Assembly: GCA_900319715.1 (NCBI GenBank)
Contig: ONPM01000042.1
Coordinates: 1-33,812 of the forward strand
Source of the DNA: an uncultured Prevotella sp.
GTDB taxonomy: Bacteria; Bacteroidota; Bacteroidia; Bacteroidales; Bacteroidaceae
Length of the DNA stretch: 33,812 nucleotides
Direction of reading: 5' to 3'
Shown here: positions 27,931-33,812 of the stretch, piece by piece
Position numbering within the stretch: position 1 is the first letter of the stretch
How the letters are laid out: each line of letters opens with the position of its first letter
The notes under the pieces: model-generated
Seen by the model: the letters and a program-made list of their open reading frames with translations, nothing else
The model's database searches: none
Told to the model about the DNA's origin: nothing
Made by a program: the position numbers and the translations under genes

Positions 27931-29955
27931 CAATTGACGGACTTCCTGCCGACGACGAAAAAGGAGTTGGAACTCAGGGGATGGGATCAACTGGATGTCA
28001 TCCTGTTCTCTGGCGACGCCTACGTCGACCATCCTTCGTTTGGGGCAGCCGTCATCGGACGGGTGCTGGAGGCTGCAGGCTATAAGGTGGCCATCGTCCC
28101 ACAGCCAGACTGGCACGGCGACTATCGTGACTTCAGGAAACTCGGACGCCCACGCCTCTTCTTCGGCATCTCCCCTGGCTGCATGGACTCGATGGTCAAC
28201 AAGTACACCGCCAACCGTCGCTTGCGCTCTGAAGATGCTTACTCACCTGACGGCCGTCACGACATGCGGCCGGAATACCCCACGATCGTCTACACCAAGA
28301 TCCTCAAAAAACTCTTCCCCGATGTCCCCGTAGTGCTCGGCGGCATCGAGGCCTCACTGCGCCGCGTCACCCACTACGACTACTGGCAAGACGCCCTGCG
28401 CCCCTGTATTCTCATCGACTCTGGGGCAGACATGATCACCTACGGCATGGGCGAGAAGCCTACCATCGAACTGGCACGCGTGTTAAGTGAAAAGGGGAAA
28501 ATGGATAGTGAACAATTTGCTGCCGCCATTAAATCCATCCCGCAGACAGTCTATCTCGCCAGGAAGGAAGACATCCCTGGCGGCATCACAGCCGACGATA
28601 TCGTGCTCCACAGCCACGAGGAGTGTCTTCGAGACAAGCGCGCGCAGGCCGAGAACTTCCGCCATATCGAGGAGCAGTCGAACATGATCCACGCCCAGCG
28701 GCTCATTCAGCCCCTCCAATCTCAAACCTCAAACCTCAAACCTCAAACCTCAAACCTCAAACCTCAAACCTCAAACCTCAAACCTCAAACCTGCGTCGTC
28801 GTCAATCCTCCCTATCCGCCGATGACCACCGAAGAACTCGACGCCTCCTTCGACCTGCCATACACCCGTCAGCCACATCCGAAATACAAGGGCAAGCGCA
28901 TCCCTGCCTACGACATGATCAAGCACTCGGTAAACATCCACCGAGGCTGCTTCGGCGGTTGTGCCTTCTGCACCATCTCCGCCCATCAAGGCAAGTTCAT
29001 CGCCTGCCGTTCCAAGAAGAGCATATTAAAAGAGGTGAAGCAGGTGATCGAGATGCCCGACTTCAAGGGCTACCTCTCCGACCTCGGAGGTCCCTCTGCC
29101 AACATGTACGGCATGCATGGCCGCAACCACAACGCCTGCGAGAAGTGCCGACGTCCCAGTTGCATCCATCCGCAGATCTGTCCGAACCTCGACACCAACC
29201 ACTCCAGACTCCTCGACATCTACCACGCCGTCGACGCCCTGCCAGGCATCAAGCGCAGTTTCATAGGCAGTGGTGTGCGTTACGACCTATTATTATATAA
29301 GAGCAAAGACGAGGCCGCCAACCGTGCAGCCCAAGAGTACACCAGAGAACTCATCACCCGTCACGTCTCAGGACGTCTGAAGGTCGCTCCAGAGCACACC
29401 AGCGACCGTGTGCTCCACCTCATGCGCAAACCCTCCTTCCAGCAGTTCTATGAGTTCAAACGCCTGTTCGACCGCATCAACCGCGAAGAGAATCTCCATC
29501 AGCAGATCATCCCCTACTTCATCTCCTCCCACCCTGGCTGCTACGAGGAGGACATGGCTGAACTCGCCGTCATCACCAAAGGGCTCGACTTCCACCTCGA
29601 ACAAGTGCAGGACTTCACCCCCACCCCGATGACCATCGCCACCGAAACCTGGTACACGGGCTACGACCCTTATACCCTCGAACCCGTCTTCAGTGCCAAG
29701 TCACAGAAAGAGAAACTCGCCCAGCGCCAGTATTTCTTCTGGTACAAGCCCGAAGAGCGTCGCAGCATCGAACAGAGTCTGCGTCGTATCGGCAGAGCCG
29801 ATCTGATCCCGAAACTATACAGCGGCATGCCACAGTCCACAGGTGGCCATAAGCCCCAATCCTATCATCCGAACAAGAATGAAGATCATCGAACAAAGCG
29901 TCATTCCGAAGAATCCCCGAAAGAAAAGCGAGGACGGAATCGTCATCACAAATGA
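27784..29955 (+). CDS. YgiQ-family radical SAM protein with repeat-encoded inserts
   Basis: A 723-residue YgiQ/UPF0313-type radical SAM protein; the cellular reaction of the family is not settled. The 4Fe-4S motif is CFGGCAFC (Cys389, Cys393, Cys396), following YDMIKHSVNIHRG. The N-terminal B12-binding-like part is seen in ILFSGDAYVDHPSFGAAVIG, and there is a second Cys group at NACEKCRRPSC...PQICPN. Two inserts are encoded by heptamer repeats: about residues 26-49 (NSKLNAQNSNHNAQSSNLKP) and 313-336 (SNLKPQT repeated). The ATG at 27784 lies inside the repeat element; an in-frame TTG at 27934, just after it, would begin LTDFLPTTKKEL, where family members usually start. The end overlaps the next gene by 77 bp. 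Confidence 0.88.
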   Translation: MNTSKDNKPMRADAEETNRLQGNHHAQNSKLNAQNSNHNAQSSNLKPQSQLTDFLPTTKKELELRGWDQLDVILFSGDAYVDHPSFGAAVIGRVLEAAGYKVAIVPQPDWHGDYRDFRKLGRPRLFFGISPGCMDSMVNKYTANRRLRSEDAYSPDGRHDMRPEYPTIVYTKILKKLFPDVPVVLGGIEASLRRVTHYDYWQDALRPCILIDSGADMITYGMGEKPTIELARVLSEKGKMDSEQFAAAIKSIPQTVYLARKEDIPGGITADDIVLHSHEECLRDKRAQAENFRHIEEQSNMIHAQRLIQPLQSQTSNLKPQTSNLKPQTSNLKPQTCVVVNPPYPPMTTEELDASFDLPYTRQPHPKYKGKRIPAYDMIKHSVNIHRGCFGGCAFCTISAHQGKFIACRSKKSILKEVKQVIEMPDFKGYLSDLGGPSANMYGMHGRNHNACEKCRRPSCIHPQICPNLDTNHSRLLDIYHAVDALPGIKRSFIGSGVRYDLLLYKSKDEAANRAAQEYTRELITRHVSGRLKVAPEHTSDRVLHLMRKPSFQQFYEFKRLFDRINREENLHQQIIPYFISSHPGCYEEDMAELAVITKGLDFHLEQVQDFTPTPMTIATETWYTGYDPYTLEPVFSAKSQKEKLAQRQYFFWYKPEERRSIEQSLRRIGRADLIPKLYSGMPQSTGGHKPQSYHPNKNEDHRTKRHSEESPKEKRGRNRHHK
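28721..28790 (+). repeat. Ten perfect tandem CTCAAAC heptamers inside the ygiQ frame
   Basis: Exactly 70 bp, ten identical 7-bp units, encoding SNLKPQT repeats. Because 7 is not a multiple of 3, gain or loss of one or two units would shift the frame of everything downstream, including the radical SAM cluster motif; three units (21 bp) would keep it. Confidence 0.95.
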
Positions 29956-30676
29956 CTTCATCGCCGTCATCGACGGGAGCACCTCGAAGGCCACGCGCCA
30001 GTGGAGCCGACGGATGTCTAACGGCCATTACGCCATGACCATCGTCAGTCGCGTCATCCATAAGATGCCACCCGACACGTCGTGCCATCAGTTCTGTGTC
30101 AGCGCCACGAAAGCCATCCGCGACGTATATCTGCCTCCTTGGTATCTTTTTCCCCTCCTCAGTAGGAGGGGAGCCCAAAGGGCGGGGTGGTCTGATCAGC
30201 CTACAGACTACCTCGCATCCCATCCCGAGGAGCGCCTCTGCGCCTCTGCCATCGTCTACTCCAACCGCCGTCGCGAGATATGGCTCGTGGGCGACTGTCA
30301 GTGCCTTGTCGGCGGAGAACTCTGCGAGAATCCCAAGCCCTACGAACAAAGACTGGCTGAGATGCGCGCCCAGAAAGTGAAGGAACTGCTGGCTCAAGGG
30401 AAGACCCCTGATGACATCCTTGCCGACGATCAGGCCCGTGCTGCCATCATCCCCGAGATGCTCCGTGAGATGCAGAACCAGAACAAGACCTAGGAGATTG
30501 TCCTCGCCTCCGACGGCTATCCCTTCCTCTGTCCCACCCTCGCGGAGTCAGAGGCCCGTCTCGACGAACAGCGTCGCAACGACCCGCTCAACATCGGCGA
30601 TTTTAAGGCCACGAAAGGCTTCACGCCAGGCTTCAACTCCTTCGACGACCGCTCATATATAAGATTTACGGTCTAA
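29879..30676 (+). pseudogene. PP2C-like protein gene with in-frame amber codon and repeat insert
   Basis: From the ATG at 29879 the frame encodes KKSEDGIVITNDFIAVIDGS, resembling the PP2C phosphatase start (DG, then an Asp in VIDGS), and further on ASAIVYSNRRREIWLVGDCQ. Codon 205 is TAG (30491-30493). The same frame continues for 60 protein-like codons, including EIVLASDGYPFL and FNSFDDRSYIRFTV, to TAA at 30674. An in-frame insert at about residues 88-106 is encoded by the palindromic repeat at 30141. The N-terminus overlaps ygiQ by 77 bp. It is either a recently broken gene, a sequencing error, or a readthrough case. The PP2C assignment is tentative. Confidence 0.65.
30141..30195 (+). repeat. 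Palindromic repeat inserted in the PP2C-like frame
   Basis: Begins GGTATCTTTTTCCCCTCCT, then AGGAGGGG, GGGCGGGG and TGGTCTGA. It is about 90% identical to 31136-31192. It includes the stem CCCCTCCT/AGGAGGGG. Translated in frame, it gives YLFPLLSRRGAQRAGWSD. Confidence 0.9.
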
Positions 30677-30679
30677 AAT

Positions 30680-30710
30680 TTTGCAGTTAGCAAAAAAATG
30701 TCTACCTTTG
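30680..30710 (+). promoter_or_regulatory. Promoter of tRNA-Arg
   Basis: TTTG (30680-30683), 19-bp spacer, TACCTTTG (30703-30710), 22 bp before the mature tRNA. Confidence 0.8.
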
Positions 30711-30732
30711 CACCCGCAAACATAAAAAGGTC

Positions 30733-30809
<77 letters not shown>

Positions 30810-30814
30810 ACAGT

Positions 30815-30845
30815 AATCCCCGCCAGTTTTTGGCGGGGATTTTTT
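30815..30845 (+). terminator. Intrinsic terminator after tRNA-Arg
   Basis: Stem AATCCCCGCC/GGCGGGGATT (10 bp, 7-nt loop) followed by T-run. It may also serve the convergent M15 gene. Confidence 0.92.
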
Positions 30846-30850
30846 ACTTC

Positions 30851-31300
30851 TCACTTTTGGATGATCATCGTTTTTCTTCGATTCTCCTTGGGGCGTACGG
30901 CGAAGTGAACCCAATATCTACCGCTTCGATTCCTTTCTATCAGCAGTTCGTCATAGTCCTGTCTGGTCTCGTCGGCATAGTCCATCAGGATCACCGCATA
31001 TCTCAGCGCCTGCTCTATCCCATACACCCTGATATCCACTGCGCACCCCGTCAGGTGATTGCTCGTCGCCGAGCCTCCCACCTTCCTGTTCACCTCCGGA
31101 CTCCGATACCCACTACTGATAACAATCGGCTCTTCGGTATCTTTTTCCCCTCCTAAGTTAGGAGGGGTGCCCGGATGGGCGGGGTGGTCTGAAGAAGGCG
31201 CCGCGGTAACCTCAGGGTGGTCTGAAGAAGGGGAAACCTGGCGCTCGTTCAGACCACCCCTAACCCCTCCTCGCTCGGCTTTGCCGCTTGGCTCTGCCAA
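30851..31300 (-). pseudogene. M15-type peptidase remnant with repeat-encoded N-terminus
   Basis: The C-terminal ~95 residues are an M15A (D-Ala-D-Ala carboxypeptidase/endopeptidase-like) core: ISSGYRSPEVNRKVGGSATS, then NHLTGCAVDIRVYG, and YWVHFAV. The three zinc ligands (His82, Asp89, His132 from the TTG at 31300) are kept. The preceding ~53 residues are encoded by the palindromic repeats at 31136-31318 and are not peptidase-like. The frame remains open to a TGA at 31475, and residues upstream include a hydrophobic run (ILLSLVATTALIC), but no normal start codon is clear. The normal N-terminal part of the peptidase seems replaced. A phage or cell-wall lysin origin is plausible. Confidence 0.65.
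31136..31192 (+). repeat. Palindromic repeat in the M15 frame
   Basis: Same element as 30141-30195, including GGTATCTTTTTCCCCTCCT, AGGAGGGG and GGGCGGGGTGGTCTGA. The left boundary joins directly to conserved peptidase codons (EEPIVISSGYRS on the minus strand). Confidence 0.9.
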
Positions 31301-31318
31301 GAACTCAGGAGGGGAAGA
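31214..31318. repeat. Second, partly inverted copies of the palindromic repeat
   Basis: GGGTGGTCTGAAGAAGG occurs at 31181 and again at 31214. Then TTCAGACCACCCCTAACCCC (from 31248) is the inverted form of the element end, followed by CCTCCT...AGGAGGGG around an insert containing CTCGGCTTTGCCGCTTGGCT (about 31263-31317). This is a compound tail-to-tail array. Confidence 0.75.
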
Positions 31319-31340
31319 GGTTACTCTATCACAGCAGGGA

Positions 31341-31412
31341 CTGTCGCTTGTGTGCGACAGATTTTGAGGGCATTTGCCTGATATGTCGCAAATCAGGGCG
31401 GTTGTCGCTACA
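31341..31412 (+). promoter_or_regulatory. TGTCGC-motif cluster upstream of the GG-leader peptide gene
   Basis: Hairpin CTGTCGC-N6-GCGACAG at 31341-31360; CCTGAT/ATCAGG inverted repeat around TGTCGC at 31377-31397; TTGTCGCTACAA at 31402-31413. The 9-mer TGTGCGACA (31351-31359) also occurs on the minus strand at 32334-32342, just upstream of the gene at 31782. Possible operator sites; inference only. Confidence 0.4.
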
Positions 31413-31438
31413 AGTGAGAGAAGAATTCGGGATTTTTC

Positions 31439-31469
31439 TTGGAATCGGAAGAAAACCGCCGTACCTTTG
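31439..31469 (+). promoter_or_regulatory. Promoter of the GG-leader peptide gene
   Basis: TTG (31439-31441), 20-bp spacer, TACCTTTG (31462-31469), 44 bp before the ATG at 31514. Confidence 0.7.
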
Positions 31470-31513
31470 CACCATCAAAACAGTAAGTTTAACAATTTAA
31501 AAATGATAAGATT

Positions 31514-31642
31514 ATGACACAGAAGAATTTTATGAGCGCACGCGCTCTGACAATGGAAGAGATGGAGAATGTAAACGGTGGTTATGTTCTTAGGAACGAT
31601 CTAGTAGGACGTGGCAAGTGCCAACTCGAAGTTCGTGTATAA
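31514..31642 (+). CDS. Double-glycine leader peptide (bacteriocin or modified-peptide precursor candidate)
   Basis: A 42-residue peptide starting MTQKNFMSARALTMEEMENV and continuing NGG, then the 19-residue candidate core YVLRNDLVGRGKCQLEVRV. The segment LTMEEMENVNGG has the double-glycine leader pattern (hydrophobics at spaced positions, Glu pair, GG before the cut) recognised by C39-peptidase ABC exporters. In Bacteroidales, GG-leader precursors of this size are known and some are modified by radical SAM maturases. The core has one Cys and is basic. A consensus promoter precedes it and a strong hairpin follows. No exporter or maturase gene lies in this window. An upstream ATG at 31503 stops after four codons. 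Confidence 0.72.
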   Translation: MTQKNFMSARALTMEEMENVNGGYVLRNDLVGRGKCQLEVRV

Positions 31643-31663
31643 TGAAGTCTCCTTTGACAACCA

Positions 31664-31697
31664 CAGAAAGGGCCCGCATTGCTGCGAGCCCTTTCTG
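31664..31697 (+). terminator. Hairpin after the GG-leader peptide gene
   Basis: CAGAAAGGGC (31664-31673)/GCCCTTTCTG (31688-31697) plus an inner CGCA/TGCG stem. It lacks a long T-run, so termination or transcript protection are both possible. Confidence 0.6.
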
Positions 31698-31781
31698 CGT
31701 CAGGACGCAACGACAAAAACACACTCCGACCCCGCGTGCTTGACCTCGCGTATAACTCAAGTACCCGTCCCCACGGCTAAC

Positions 31782-32306
31782 TTAGTAGAAAGAATCTTTT
31801 TTAGGTGGATCATCTTTTTTAATTAATATACATTGCCCCCCTTTCTTGCCAATACTATATTCCCAATAAGGATATACGCCATCAAAAGGTGGTGGGTAAT
31901 TCTCAATATGCATTATTTTAGTTTTTCTTTTAGTTTTAAGATAGGACAAAGATTTATTTCCCATTATAATCACCATTACATTATGTATGGTTAAATAGCC
32001 TGTTACTTGATAATTATTATTATATAGAAACCAGTCTGTTAACCCCATAATTTTATTCTTGGGATAAACCATAAAAATATCTTCATTAGGTAGAAAATCT
32101 ACACAGATTACGTCTTTTTCTTTATTAAAATGCGGATACGTTCGAATAATTTGTGGTATTACATCATATAGACATTTTTTTATACTCTTATTTATAATAC
32201 GGACTTCTTTCATGACTAAATCAAATCCATCAGGATGCTGTCCGTATGCACAATCACTCATGCACAATGCAAAAAGAACAACTATTATTTTAATTTTGAT
32301 TTCCAT
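31782..32306 (-). CDS. Secreted protein of unknown function in AT-rich DNA
   Basis: A 174-residue protein from the ATG at 32306 (an ATG two codons earlier is also possible). Signal peptide MEIKIKIIVVLFALCMSDCA, ending near AYGQ. The mature part has aromatic and Lys-rich segments (FMVYPKNKIMGLTDWFLYNN; YPYWEYSIGKKGGQCILIKK) and probably a small mixed fold. The DNA is clearly more AT-rich and uses A/T-ending codons more than genes 4-30 kb, a sign of transfer. No family recognised. Confidence 0.7.
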   Translation of the reverse strand: MEIKIKIIVVLFALCMSDCAYGQHPDGFDLVMKEVRIINKSIKKCLYDVIPQIIRTYPHFNKEKDVICVDFLPNEDIFMVYPKNKIMGLTDWFLYNNNYQVTGYLTIHNVMVIIMGNKSLSYLKTKRKTKIMHIENYPPPFDGVYPYWEYSIGKKGGQCILIKKDDPPKKDSFY

Positions 32307-32340
32307 AAACAACTATTTTGGGTATATAATTTTTGTCGCA

Positions 32341-32370
32341 CAGGGGGACGGTTGAATACCGGATTGATCA
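32341..32370. repeat. REP-like CAGGGGGACGGTT...ATTGATCA, copy near 32341
   Basis: CAGGGGGACGGTT, a 9-bp spacer, then ATTGATCA. The same two blocks occur at 33618-33640 with a 2-bp spacer. The pair flanks the gene at 32368-33552 as direct repeats. Confidence 0.7.
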
Positions 32371-33552
32371 GAGGGATAGGTCATTGATCTCATTGTCGTA
32401 TTTCCTGAGAAAAAATTCATAGCGAGAGCGAGGGTTCATGTCGTAGGCTTCACGGAAAAACTCGAGATGATACTTTAGAGTAGTTTTGTCCTTTTCGGCC
32501 ATACGGAGGGTCTCGTCGATGATGTTGTATGAGATTTCATCGTCATACGACATAAGTGCAAGATAGAAAAGACGGATACGATAGTAGTCATAGTGGGTAC
32601 GTGATACCTCGTAGTCCCTTACTTTGAGGAGTGTTGGGAGAAATGCAGAATCAGGCCAAAGGGCCACAGCTTTAAGACCTTGATTGGTTCTCCCTTCTGG
32701 TCCTTCTATCACATGTTCTTTGTTAAGCCCTTTCGAGAATTCCAATAGACACTCGATAACAGCTGTTTTGTCAGTTTCTCGTCGATAACGACAGAGAGCT
32801 GGTAGTGCCTCTGTGTAACCCTCATCATAGTACATCTTGTGTAGACGGTCGTAGTAGCGTTCTTCTGCTGGCAAATTCTGTAGAATCCAAGAAAGCCGTC
32901 CAATATGTTGTAAATTTGGAGTGAAGAAGATTACACTGTCAAGTGTTGCACTGTCCTTTTGTGTGAAGATTTGGCGAAGTTCTCTTACAGTGGATCTGCT
33001 TATAAAGGTTTTATATAGGTGCTTAGCCTTCTTCATAAGCTTAGGTTGACTACGGAAAAGACTGTCTAAATAAATACTGTCGCTGAGACTTTGATAATCC
33101 CAATGGTCCACTAGTACATTTACCATATAATTGGCCACATTGTTGGAGGAAATGACGTCGAAGGATTGTTGCAAGAAACTTGTTGTATCATTCATTGAAT
33201 AGTAGAGGATATTGCGGTAACGACTATCACCTCGAGCCACCAAAAGTCTAAAAGCCACAGCACGAGCGGCACCATTGCGATGGTTTCTGGCCAATATCAC
33301 GAGTTCATCGTTAGAAGCCACTTTGTTAAGTTTATCTTGAAATCTCCACATATCTGGCATTCCTCCCCAGCCATCGTTATCGTATAACGAAACGCTTGTT
33401 AATTTGTCGGCTATGGCTACTACTTTAGCTTTCTGCGCTGATACATTCGTGTTTAATGAAAGTATCACTATGCATAGCATTAATAGTTTCTTTATTTTCT
33501 GCGTCAGGGTACAATTCTCTGACTCACTTCTTATGTATTTATCTTTATTCAT
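32368..33552 (-). CDS. Exported helical-repeat protein of unknown function
   Basis: A 394-residue protein from the ATG at 33552. The N-terminal hydrophobic segment IKKLLMLCIVILSLNTNVSA looks like a signal peptide set about 18 residues in. The mature part is helical, with repeated Leu/Ala/Tyr helix pairs (ELVILARNHRNGAARAVAFR; ALPALCRYRRETDKTAVIEC), like HEAT-type repeats. No catalytic motif. A longer frame begins at 33654, overlapping the transposase stop codon as ATGA; that extension would translate the REP sequence and a (Asp-His)n run from the GATCAT repeats, so the shorter start is preferred. Less GC-rich than the core region. Confidence 0.7.
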   Translation of the reverse strand: MNKDKYIRSESENCTLTQKIKKLLMLCIVILSLNTNVSAQKAKVVAIADKLTSVSLYDNDGWGGMPDMWRFQDKLNKVASNDELVILARNHRNGAARAVAFRLLVARGDSRYRNILYYSMNDTTSFLQQSFDVISSNNVANYMVNVLVDHWDYQSLSDSIYLDSLFRSQPKLMKKAKHLYKTFISRSTVRELRQIFTQKDSATLDSVIFFTPNLQHIGRLSWILQNLPAEERYYDRLHKMYYDEGYTEALPALCRYRRETDKTAVIECLLEFSKGLNKEHVIEGPEGRTNQGLKAVALWPDSAFLPTLLKVRDYEVSRTHYDYYRIRLFYLALMSYDDEISYNIIDETLRMAEKDKTTLKYHLEFFREAYDMNPRSRYEFFLRKYDNEINDLSL

Positions 33553-33587
33553 ATATAAATAATTAATAAATATCTGAGACCTTTCCT

Positions 33588-33619
33588 CATGATCATGATC
33601 ATGATCATGATCATGATCA
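33588..33619. repeat. (CATGAT)n hexamer microsatellite with five GATC sites
   Basis: Five and a third tandem CATGAT units, with GATC every 6 bp (33591, 33597, 33603, 33609, 33615). It lies between the exported-protein start and the REP-like sequence. Confidence 0.9.
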
Positions 33620-33640
33620 GGGGGACGGTTCCATTGATCA
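33618..33640. repeat. REP-like CAGGGGGACGGTT...ATTGATCA, copy beside the transposase
   Basis: CAGGGGGACGGTTCC then ATTGATCA, 11 bp beyond the transposase stop codon. Partner of the copy at 32341-32370 and related to the hairpin core at 16976-16987. Confidence 0.75.
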
Positions 33641-33650
33641 TTTTCATTCT

Positions 33651-33812
33651 TCATAATTTTTGTATTACACCAAACGATACGCCTGTCAGTCTTGAAAGCT
33701 GACGGATACCAGTTCCGAATGCCTTCGTAGACCTAAGCACTTCATCCCTCCGCCCCTTTTCGAGACTTTGGACCATCAAAGGATTGGCAATGCCCTGCTT
33801 GTCAAGCAGGAA
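33651..33812 (-). CDS. REP-associated (RAYT/Y1-type) transposase, C-terminal part
   Basis: The window edge cuts this gene; 53 codons and TGA remain (33651-33653). The residues run through KQGIANPLMVQSLEKGRRDE to GIRQLSRLTGVSFGVIQKL. The ending GIRQLSRLTGVSxGVIQK is the helix-turn-helix tail I associate with IS200-like Y1 transposases of the REP-associated type. The catalytic HUH and Tyr motifs would lie beyond the edge and cannot be checked. A GGGGGACGGTT sequence, the type of repeat such enzymes mobilise, is directly downstream. Too short for certain assignment. Confidence 0.65.
   Translation of the reverse strand, partial: FLLDKQGIANPLMVQSLEKGRRDEVLRSTKAFGTGIRQLSRLTGVSFGVIQKL

Noticed and set aside
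28721-28790. Possible CRISPR or host-protein repeat domain
   Set aside because: Pure 7-bp DNA periodicity explains the SNLKPQT peptide repeats; the same heptamers occur outside genes.
29690-30397. 235-codon frame antisense to the ygiQ end and PP2C-like gene
   Set aside because: Runs across two sense genes; no recognisable protein features.
31059-31367. 102-codon plus-strand frame through the repeats
   Set aside because: Encoded almost wholly by palindromic repeats and antisense to the M15 remnant.
31642-31743. Short open frame of 33 codons overlapping the peptide gene stop
   Set aside because: Most of it is the hairpin after the peptide gene; no leader, promoter or motif.

Overview
The window looks like chromosomal DNA from a Prevotella-type member of the Bacteroidales. 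Three things point there: promoters with the Bacteroidetes -7 box TAnnTTTG (often with TTTG 18-20 bp upstream), AT-rich translation starts mostly without Shine-Dalgarno sequences, and a typical gene set (PPi-dependent phosphofructokinase, MaeB-type malic enzyme, DUF4301 protein, golvesin/amidase protein, GG-leader peptide). This is inferred from gene content, not from a search.

Layout. 1-3058 (minus): an operon of nitroreductase, KdsC, Maf and a secreted TPR protein. 3151-4125 (plus): a GNAT/FemAB-like protein. 4134-6555 (minus): a RelA/SpoT-type (p)ppGpp synthetase with a degenerate hydrolase domain, then a small lipoprotein. 6661-16541 (plus): DUF4301 protein, MaeB, GdhA, ribosomal protein S1 and HtpG, each with its own promoter; most are followed by visible terminators. 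16542-17025: a gene-free tract full of palindromes. 17026-18555 (minus): an HExxH lipoprotein. 18722-19360 (plus): a small membrane protein. 19364-23416 (minus): PPi-PFK, GH25 muramidase, TruA with a short C-terminus and a broken EamA-type transporter. 23618-30676 (plus): a likely operon of a small protein, an acyltransferase, an amidase/golvesin cell-wall protein, a small protein, a YgiQ radical SAM protein and a broken PP2C-like gene. 30733-30809: tRNA-Arg(UCU). Beyond the tRNA lies an accessory region: an M15 peptidase remnant, a 42-residue double-glycine-leader peptide too short for normal gene calling, two secreted proteins in AT-rich DNA, and the C-terminus of a REP-associated (RAYT/Y1-type) transposase running off the window end.

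The most unusual theme is repetitive DNA interacting with genes. (1) A family of elements is built from 7-bp tandem repeats (TTTACRG or TTTGAGG) in inverted arms around a core bordered by GATGAT/ATCATC; members lie directly after stop codons. (2) Related heptamers, including ten perfect CTCAAAC copies, lie inside the YgiQ reading frame and could make it phase variable. (3) A second, palindromic element (CCCCTCCT...AGGAGGGG...GGGTGGTCTGA) is embedded in two reading frames, in the manner of Rickettsia palindromic elements. (4) GGGACGGTTC-type REP sequences occur at three places, one of them next to the RAYT gene. Other notable points are a sigma-54-type promoter before htpG, a structured S1 leader and the GG-leader peptide gene.
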